DNA of 64,000 nucleotides, from assembly GCF_021653975.1 (NCBI RefSeq), contig NZ_JAJKFK010000001.1, positions 1,084,863 to 1,148,862 of the forward strand, written 5' to 3'. Numbering within the stretch: the stretch's first letter is position 1; each line of letters opens with the position of its first letter. The position numbers were made by a program, and so were the translations under genes. Source of the DNA: Amycolatopsis sp. GM8 (lineage in GTDB: Bacteria > Actinomycetota > Actinomycetes > Mycobacteriales > Pseudonocardiaceae). Below are positions 58,969-64,000 of this stretch, piece after piece. The notes beneath the pieces are model-generated. The model was not told the origin of the DNA, made no database searches, and saw only the letters and a program-made list of their open reading frames with translations.

Positions 58969-59236
58969 GACTCGCCGCCGCCAAACGACGGACTCGGCGT
59001 CCCGAACGTCGGACTCGCCGCCGCCAGCGTCCGACTCGCGCACCACCCTGCACCCTGGCCACTTGACGAACGCCGAACTCACCGTCCCCAACGCCGAACT
59101 CACCGTCCCCAACGCCGAACTCACCGTCCCCAACGCCGAACTCACCGTCCCCAACGTCCGACTCGCGCGAGCGCCCGCCCGGGCCACTTGATCAGGTCGC
59201 CCTCGCCGCCGCCACGTCGAACTCGCCACCGCCAAC
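58969..59236. repeat. third array of the 21-bp repeat family
   Basis: Four identical 21-bp units (each starting AACGCCGAACTCACCG) run from 59069 to 59152. They are flanked by looser 21-bp units built on GGACTCGCCGCCGCC at 58969-59031 and 59153-59173, and by two copies of a longer module starting near CCACTTGA (about 59059 and 59180). On the minus strand the core is GGTGAGTT, shared with the arrays at 19666 and 20988. This fills the 282-bp gap up to the NAD kinase gene. Confidence 0.8.
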
Positions 59237-59242
59237 GCCGGA

Positions 59243-60301
59243 CTAGTCCTCCTCGACCGGCCCGGGGTGGGCCAGGTCCGGGGGCATCGGCTTGTTCGGC
59301 GCGTAGGCGGGCGGGTTCCCGTCGGCGAGGGCGGCCGCCGCGTCGACCAGGCCGAACCGGTCCCGCACCTTGCCCAGGAAATCCGGCTCCGACAGGCGAA
59401 CCAGCTTGGAACGTTTCGGCGCGCCGTACACGCTGATCCAGTCGCCCGGCCCGAGCACACCCCGCAGCTGCCCGTCCACGCTGATCGCGACCTGCCCCGA
59501 ATGCTCCAGCACCAGGATGCCGATCTGCTGCGAGCTGTCGAGCACCACGCTCCGGTTGAACACCATGTGCGGCGCCACCGGCGTGAACACCAGCGCGTCC
59601 AGGTGCGGCGACACGATCGGCCCGCCTGCCGCGAAACTGTAGGCCGTCGAGCCGGTCGACGACGCGACGATCAACGCATCGGCCGAATACGACGCGAAGA
59701 GCTTCCCGCCGGCGTACACCGCGAGGCTCGCCTGCCGGTCACGCGCGAGCTTCTCCACGACGATGTCGTTGAGCGCCAGCACATCCAGCGGCACCCCCCA
59801 GCCGACCTCGCTCTTCAGCCCCGGCCGCACATGCGGCGGCGGCAGCATCGGCCCGCGCCCGTACCGCAGCATCGCCTCGATACCGTGCGGGATCTCCAGC
59901 GGCCGCGACGAGCGCATGGTCAGCGCCATCCGCGCGTCCACGGTCGTCTCGCCGCGTCGCACCTGTTCCAGCGCACCGGTCACGCCGTCCGTGGTGACCT
60001 CGGTGAGGAACCCGACCCGCCCGACGTTCACACCCAGCACCCGCGCCCCGATCGGCCCGGCCACCCGAACCCCGCGGAGGAACGTCCCGTCGCCGCCGAC
60101 CGTCACGATCAGATCCGGGTTCCCGGCGCGCTCCGCCTCTTCCCGCGCGTGCCGCCGGTGCCCGTCGCCGTCGTGCCACACGTCGATGTCGGCGCACGGG
60201 ATTTCGTGGCCCGCCGCCCATCGCCGCACTTCGCGAGCCGCGGCGAGGGCCTCTTCCTTACCGCCGTGAACGACGAGTCCGATCCGCCCGACTGGCACCA
60301 T
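59243..60301 (-). CDS. nadK: NAD kinase
   Basis: The 352-residue enzyme phosphorylates NAD to NADP. It has the GGDGT motif in LIVTVGGDGTFLRG, NVGRVGFLTEV after it, and the NE/D-type motif replaced by VLALNDIVVEKLARDRQASL (LND in place of the common LNE), then STGSTAYSFAAGGPIVSPHL. The roughly 50-residue C-terminal extension (after YGAPKRSKLVRL) is longer than in the textbook enzyme. ATG 60301 is the first codon before the conserved part. It lies 4 nt downstream of meaB. The paired LND and extension suggest a paralogue of the main NAD kinase. Confidence 0.87.
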   Translation of the reverse strand: MVPVGRIGLVVHGGKEEALAAAREVRRWAAGHEIPCADIDVWHDGDGHRRHAREEAERAGNPDLIVTVGGDGTFLRGVRVAGPIGARVLGVNVGRVGFLTEVTTDGVTGALEQVRRGETTVDARMALTMRSSRPLEIPHGIEAMLRYGRGPMLPPPHVRPGLKSEVGWGVPLDVLALNDIVVEKLARDRQASLAVYAGGKLFASYSADALIVASSTGSTAYSFAAGGPIVSPHLDALVFTPVAPHMVFNRSVVLDSSQQIGILVLEHSGQVAISVDGQLRGVLGPGDWISVYGAPKRSKLVRLSEPDFLGKVRDRFGLVDAAAALADGNPPAYAPNKPMPPDLAHPGPVEED

Positions 60302-60305
60302 GTCC

Positions 60306-61250
60306 CTATTCTCCCGTTCGGAGCGCGTCGAGCAGGACATCGGCGGCCGCGAACGGGTCCAGCGTGCGGTCGACGACCCGGGCGGCCAGATCGTTCAGCC
60401 GGCCGGCCTGGAAGTCCGCGGCCCGCAGCTCCCGCAACGCGATCGCCTCGACCTCACTCGCCGCGCGGCGCACCCGCCGCCGGTCGAGTTCGCCGTGCGC
60501 TTCGAGCCAATCGTGGTGCTCGCCGAGCGCGCGCACCAGATCCGGCCCGCCCTCGCCGCGTGCGGCCACCATGGGCACGATCGGCTGCGGCCAGCCATCG
60601 CGGTGCGCCATCGCGATCAGCTGTTTGAGGTCCCGCACCACGGTCCGGGCGCCGTCGCGGTCGGCCTTGTTCACCACGAACACGTCCGCGATCTCCAGCA
60701 CGCCCGCCTTCGCCGCCTGGATCCCGTCGCCCATCCCCGGCGCCAGCAACACCACCGTGGTGTCGGCGAGCCGCACAACGTCCACTTCGGACTGTCCAAC
60801 CCCGACGGTCTCGATCAGCACGACGTCGAACCCGGCCGCGTCGAGGACCCGCACGGCCTGCGGGGTCGCCCAGGCGAGCCCGCCGAGATGCCCGCGGGTG
60901 GCCATCGAGCGGATGAACACGCCGGGGTCGGTCGCGTGCTCGGTCATCCGGATCCGGTCGCCGAGCAACGCGCCACCGGAGAACGGTGACGACGGGTCGA
61001 TCGCGAGCACCCCGACCCGCTTGCCTTCCTTGCGCAGCACGGAAAGCAGCATCGAGGTCGAGGTGGACTTGCCGACGCCGGGTGGACCGGTCAGCCCGAT
61101 CACGCGAGCGTGCCCGGTGAACGGGGTCAGCGCGGCCGCGACCTCACGCAGCCGCGGATGCGCGTCCTCGACCAGCGAGATCAGCTTCGCGACCGCGCGC
61201 GGTTGTCCCTCCCGCGCGCGGTCGACCAGCTCCGAAATGTCCAGTGACAC
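60306..61250 (-). CDS. meaB: methylmalonyl-CoA mutase-associated GTPase MeaB
   Basis: MeaB is a G3E GTPase that protects and loads B12 into methylmalonyl-CoA mutase. The 314-residue protein has the P-loop IGLTGPPGVGKSTSTSMLL, the switch regions LAIDPSSPFSGGALLGDRIR and VLIETVGVGQSEVDV, and the base-specificity motif VVNKADRDGA. The C-terminal dimerisation helices follow. It is 9 nt downstream of a thiolase gene. The mutase itself is not in the window, but methylmalonyl-CoA epimerase lies about 1.3 kb away. Confidence 0.94.
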   Translation of the reverse strand: MSLDISELVDRAREGQPRAVAKLISLVEDAHPRLREVAAALTPFTGHARVIGLTGPPGVGKSTSTSMLLSVLRKEGKRVGVLAIDPSSPFSGGALLGDRIRMTEHATDPGVFIRSMATRGHLGGLAWATPQAVRVLDAAGFDVVLIETVGVGQSEVDVVRLADTTVVLLAPGMGDGIQAAKAGVLEIADVFVVNKADRDGARTVVRDLKQLIAMAHRDGWPQPIVPMVAARGEGGPDLVRALGEHHDWLEAHGELDRRRVRRAASEVEAIALRELRAADFQAGRLNDLAARVVDRTLDPFAAADVLLDALRTGE

Positions 61251-61259
61251 AAAGCCAAT

Positions 61260-62447
61260 CTAGGCGGTCGGAACGCGCAGCAGCAGGGCGTCACCCTGAC
61301 CGCCGCCGCCGCACAGCGCCGCCGCGCCGAGGCCACCGCCGCGCCGCCGCAACTCGTAGATCAAGTGCACCGCCAGCCGCGCGCCCGAAGCGCCGATCGG
61401 GTGGCCGAGCGCGATCGCGCCGCCGTTGACGTTGACCTGCTCCGGGGTCAGCCCCAGCTTGTCGCTCGACACCACGCCGACCGCCGCGAACGCCTCGTTG
61501 ATCTCCACCAGGTCCAGCGCGCTCACGTCGAGCTTCGCCTTGGCCAGCGCCTTCTTGATCGCGTTCGACGGCTGCTCGTGCAGGCTCGCGTCGGGCCCGG
61601 CGACCACGCCGTGCGCGCCGATCTCGGCGAGCGGGGTGATGCCCAGCTCCTCGGCCTTCTCCCGGCTTGCCACGACGACCGCCGCCGCACCGTCGGAAAT
61701 CTGCGAGGACGAGCCCGCGGTGATCGTGCCGTCCGACGCGAACGCGGGGCGCAGCTTCGCCAGCCCTTCGGTCGTGGTGTCGCCGCGCACGCCCTCGTCG
61801 GTGTCGAAGATGACCGGGTCACCCTTGCGCTGCGGGATCGCGACGGGCGCGATCTCCTCCTTGAACACGCCCGACGCGATCGCGGCCGCCGCCCGCTGGT
61901 GCGAGCGCGCGGAGAACTCGTCCTGTTGCTCGCGGGTGACGCCGTAGCGCGCGTTGTACTTCTCCGTCGAAGAGCCCATGGCGACCTGGTCGAACGCGCA
62001 GAACAAGCCGTCGTACGCCATGTGGTCCACCAGCGTGGTGTCGCCGTACTTGAAGCCCGAGCGCGACTTCGGCAGCAGGTGCGGCGACTGCGTCATCGAC
62101 TCCTGGCCACCCGCGACGACCAGGTCGAACTCGCCGGCGCGGATCAGCTGGTCGGCCAGCGCGATCGCGTCCAGGCCGGACAGGCACACCTTGTTGATCG
62201 TCAGCGCCGGCACGTCCATCGGGATGCCCCCGGCGACCGCGGCCTGCCGGGCCGGGATCTGCCCCGCACCGGCCGTGAGCACCTGGCCCATGATCGTGTA
62301 CTCGACGGCTTCGGGCGCGACACCGGCGCGTTCGAGTGCGGCCTTGATCGCCACCCCGCCGAGCTGAGCACCTGAGAAGTCCTTCAGGGAACCCAGCAGT
62401 CGACCGATCGGGGTGCGGGCAGCACCCAGGATCACCGAACCGGACAC
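61260..62447 (-). CDS. acetyl-CoA C-acetyltransferase (thiolase)
   Basis: The 395-residue thiolase condenses or cleaves acetoacetyl-CoA. Catalytic residues are visible: the nucleophilic Cys in [20 protein letters not shown], His in [20 protein letters not shown] and the second Cys in [16 protein letters not shown]. The [10 protein letters not shown] and CGGGGQG motifs are typical of biosynthetic thiolases, so roles in acetoacetyl-CoA or polyhydroxybutyrate routes fit. GTG 62447 follows TTTGGAGGC; a frame extension upstream has no ribosome site. It leads an operon with meaB and nadK. Confidence 0.93.
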   Translation of the reverse strand: MSGSVILGAARTPIGRLLGSLKDFSGAQLGGVAIKAALERAGVAPEAVEYTIMGQVLTAGAGQIPARQAAVAGGIPMDVPALTINKVCLSGLDAIALADQLIRAGEFDLVVAGGQESMTQSPHLLPKSRSGFKYGDTTLVDHMAYDGLFCAFDQVAMGSSTEKYNARYGVTREQQDEFSARSHQRAAAAIASGVFKEEIAPVAIPQRKGDPVIFDTDEGVRGDTTTEGLAKLRPAFASDGTITAGSSSQISDGAAAVVVASREKAEELGITPLAEIGAHGVVAGPDASLHEQPSNAIKKALAKAKLDVSALDLVEINEAFAAVGVVSSDKLGLTPEQVNVNGGAIALGHPIGASGARLAVHLIYELRRRGGGLGAAALCGGGGQGDALLLRVPTA

Positions 62448-62567
62448 GGCAGCCTCCAAAAACGCGAGCAACGACGGTCGATTCGACGATACCGGGCGAG
62501 CCGCTCCAGTACAGGTGTGAGCCGTGGCACGGGTAGGCCCCGGACGCGGCCTCTATGCTCGGAAACT

Positions 62568-63005
62568 ATGGATGACGCGCTGAAAACGCTCGTGACCACC
62601 GTCGATCACGTCGGCATCGCGGTGCCCGATCTCGATGCCGCGATCGCGTTCTACGCCGAGAACTTCGGAATGCTCGCCACCCATACCGAGGTCAACGAGG
62701 AGCAGGGCGTCCGCGAGGCGATGCTGCACGCGCCGGGCGACGAGTCCGGTCCCGCGGTCCAGCTGCTCGCGCCGCTGCGCCCGGACTCGACGATCGCGAA
62801 GTTCCTCGACTCGAAGGGCCCAGGCCTGCAGCAGGTCGCGTACCGCGTGGCGGACGTCGAGGCCGCCGCGGAAACGTTGCGCGCCAAGGGTTTGCGCCTG
62901 CTCTACGACAAGGCGAAGCGCGGCACGGCCGACAGCAAGGTCAACTTCGTGCACCCGAAGGACGCCGGCGGCGTGCTCGTGGAACTCGTCGAACCGGCTA
63001 CGTGA
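62568..63005 (+). CDS. mce: methylmalonyl-CoA epimerase
   Basis: The 145-residue VOC-fold enzyme interconverts the (2R) and (2S) forms of methylmalonyl-CoA ahead of the B12-dependent mutase. It shows VDHVGIAVPDLDAAIAFY at the start and VAYRVADVEAAAETLRAKG and FVHPKDAGGVLVELVEP in the second module, with His12-type, His and Glu metal ligands. It is close to meaB on the other strand, so the B12-dependent propionate branch is grouped here. It overlaps the 3' end of a TetR gene by 8 nt. Confidence 0.92.
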   Translation: MDDALKTLVTTVDHVGIAVPDLDAAIAFYAENFGMLATHTEVNEEQGVREAMLHAPGDESGPAVQLLAPLRPDSTIAKFLDSKGPGLQQVAYRVADVEAAAETLRAKGLRLLYDKAKRGTADSKVNFVHPKDAGGVLVELVEPAT

Positions 63006-63564
63006 CGGGTCGCGCCATCAGCGCGTCGGCGATGAAGTTCAGCTCCCGCTCCATCAGCTCCGCCGCCCCGTGCCGGGCCACGGAATGGCGGTAGCTCACG
63101 GCGAGCGCGAGCAGTCCGGCCGCGCTGTCCACGTCCGCGACCGCGACGTCGCCCTCGCCCGCCGCGAGGATCACCGCCCGCACCTGCCGCACCAGCTGCT
63201 GGAACCGCTCGTTCAGCGCGTCACGCACCGCGCGATGCGTGTCCGCCTCACGCCACAACAGGTGTGAAAGCATGCGCGAGCGGGCGAGCCGGGCGTCCAG
63301 CTCGGAAACCAGACGCCGCAAGCTCTCCGCGATATCCCCCGGCACCACCACCAGCGCCGGGTCGATCTGCTCCGCGGGCAGCCGTTTGATCAGCGCGCCC
63401 AGCAGATCGGCCTTGCGCCGGAAGTAGTAGTGCACCAGACCTTTCGGCACGTTCGCGCGTTCCGCGATCCGTGAGGTCGGTGTGGCGTCGAAACCGTTCT
63501 CGGCGAAAAGTTCTTCCGCCGCGAGAAGAATGCGCTCCTTCGCCGGGGGCTCTTCGTTCTTCAG
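62998..63564 (-). CDS. TetR-family regulator, probable CTG start
   Basis: The 188-residue protein has the TetR domain right at its N-terminus (KERILLAAEELFAENGFDAT, PTSRIAERANVPKGLVHYYF) and a C-terminal helical domain. In this frame no ATG, GTG or TTG exists near the expected start. CTG 63564 overlaps the stop of the SPW gene as CTGA, which mimics the ATGA/GTGA overlaps used elsewhere, so a rare CTG start with coupled translation is the best reading. It probably regulates its own operon. Confidence 0.82.
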   Translation of the reverse strand: MKNEEPPAKERILLAAEELFAENGFDATPTSRIAERANVPKGLVHYYFRRKADLLGALIKRLPAEQIDPALVVVPGDIAESLRRLVSELDARLARSRMLSHLLWREADTHRAVRDALNERFQQLVRQVRAVILAAGEGDVAVADVDSAAGLLALAVSYRHSVARHGAAELMERELNFIADALMARPVT

Positions 63565-63932
63565 TGCTGGCCCGCCATCCTTCCGTGTTCGGCATTGGCC
63601 ACGGGCAGCGCGGCCGCGCCGACGAGCACGGTCAGCCCGCCGATGATCCACGCGTACAGCGACGGGGTGCTCTGATCCGTGTAGCTCATCACCCACGGCG
63701 AAATCACCAGCAGCGCGCCGAGCACGATCTGGACTCCTTCGCCGTACACAAGCCCCGGCATCGCCAGCGACAGCAAGCCGTCCAGGGCGATCAGCGCACC
63801 CAGCACAATCATCGTCCACATCGCGGTGTTGCTCATGTCCACCCACAAGAAGGTCAGCACCGCAACCACCCCGAGTACCACCTCGGCCCAGTCGTGCGGA
63901 CGCGTCCATGCACGAGTCGAAGTTCCAGCCAT
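63561..63932 (-). CDS. SPW-repeat membrane protein
   Basis: The 123-residue protein has about four hydrophobic helices (WAEVVLGVVAVLTFLWV, MWTMIVLGALIALDGLLSLA, VQIVLGALLVISPWVMSYTD, AWIIGGLTVLVGAAALPVA). The element ISPWVMSYTD contains the SPW signature; the first repeat is degenerate (TFLWVDMSN). Function is unknown in the family. ATG 63932 is chosen because AGGAGG lies 8 nt upstream; an earlier in-frame GTG overlaps this site. Its stop overlaps the TetR start. Confidence 0.87.
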   Translation of the reverse strand: MAGTSTRAWTRPHDWAEVVLGVVAVLTFLWVDMSNTAMWTMIVLGALIALDGLLSLAMPGLVYGEGVQIVLGALLVISPWVMSYTDQSTPSLYAWIIGGLTVLVGAAALPVANAEHGRMAGQH

Positions 63933-63946
63933 CGTGACCACCTCCT

Positions 63947-63968
63947 GAGAAAGCGCCGTTGCTTTCTC
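63947..63968 (-). promoter_or_regulatory. 8-bp inverted repeat just upstream of the SPW gene's ribosome site
   Basis: GAGAAAGC (63947-63954) and GCTTTCTC (63961-63968) are exact reverse complements with a 6-nt loop, ending directly before AGGAGG on the minus strand. It could be the operator of the TetR protein encoded in the same operon, or a stem that shapes the leader. Confidence 0.45.
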
Positions 63969-64000
63969 GTCAAGTTTGCGTCTTGGTTGGCCGGCCGGTC

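Noticed and set aside
1-64000. Defence island, prophage, integrative element or biosynthetic cluster
   Set aside because: No integrase, transposase, phage structural gene, restriction enzyme, polyketide synthase or NRPS was seen. The content is ordinary metabolism and regulation.

Overview
The window is high-GC chromosomal DNA from an actinomycete, most likely a member of the Pseudonocardiaceae such as Amycolatopsis. This is inferred from overall coding style and gene content, not from a marker gene: GC-rich third codon positions, many GTG starts, a DivIVA-type coiled-coil protein, a PknB-type kinase, a Tat-exported PhoX-like protein, the aerobic cobalamin pathway and dense TetR/MarR/MocR regulation. 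No rRNA, tRNA, insertion sequence, prophage or CRISPR array was seen.

Layout. 0-1.6 kb: end of an unknown gene and a PhoX-like protein. 1.6-10.5 kb: cobalamin genes cobG-cobH-cobIJ (minus) and cobN (plus), with a three-gene ABC-2 transporter/XRE regulator operon between them. 10.5-16.6 kb: a VOC protein, a four-gene operon (secreted protein, lipoprotein, response regulator, histidine kinase), a cytochrome P450 relic, a hydrolase, a PPOX-type protein and a divergent azoreductase/MarR pair. 16.6-22.5 kb: Tex, small genes, two gene remnants beside 21-bp repeat arrays, and an SPFH/NfeD-like pair. 22.5-29.6 kb: M20 peptidase and aminotransferase divergent from TetR plus a membrane protein, a DivIVA-like protein, and an FAD monooxygenase divergent from a GntR-TetR fusion regulator. 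29.6-40.4 kb: Ser/Thr kinase, methyltransferases, enoyl-CoA hydratase, an ABC ATPase, a cysteine dioxygenase/rhodanese operon behind a Cys-containing leader ORF, SDR/AraC and alpha-glucan phosphorylase. 40.4-44.8 kb: a zinc-metallopeptidase lipoprotein, then about 560 bp of extraordinarily palindromic non-coding DNA, then a thioredoxin-like protein, a thiamine-binding-like protein, MarR and DUF3817. 44.8-55.5 kb: a mannoside utilisation locus with two secreted GH92 alpha-mannosidases divergent from LacI, ManA and a FrcBCA-like sugar ABC importer. 55.5-64 kb: PEP-mutase-like and AhpD-like proteins, MocR, an MBL hydrolase, a GrpB relic, a third 21-bp array, NAD kinase, MeaB, thiolase, methylmalonyl-CoA epimerase, TetR and an SPW-repeat protein.

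How genes work together. CobG, CobH, CobIJ and CobN belong to the aerobic B12 route; MeaB and the epimerase near the right end serve the B12-dependent methylmalonyl-CoA branch. The GH92 enzymes would release mannose outside the cell, the ABC system import it and ManA process its phosphate, all probably under the LacI protein, since near-identical 12-bp palindromes lie in front of both transcription units. Cysteine dioxygenase and rhodanese form a sulfur-catabolism unit that may be attenuated by a leader peptide.

Most unusual material. (1) A 95-nt stretch at 41930-42024 folds on paper into a fully paired cloverleaf (27-bp stem enclosing three abutting hairpins), followed by a second nested palindrome at 42180-42335. 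(2) A family of 21-bp tandem repeats occurs in three intergenic sites, each next to a truncated gene. (3) Five convergent gene ends share one CTAG as both stop codons. (4) Several regulatory palindromes were found, two of which would hide ribosome binding sites.
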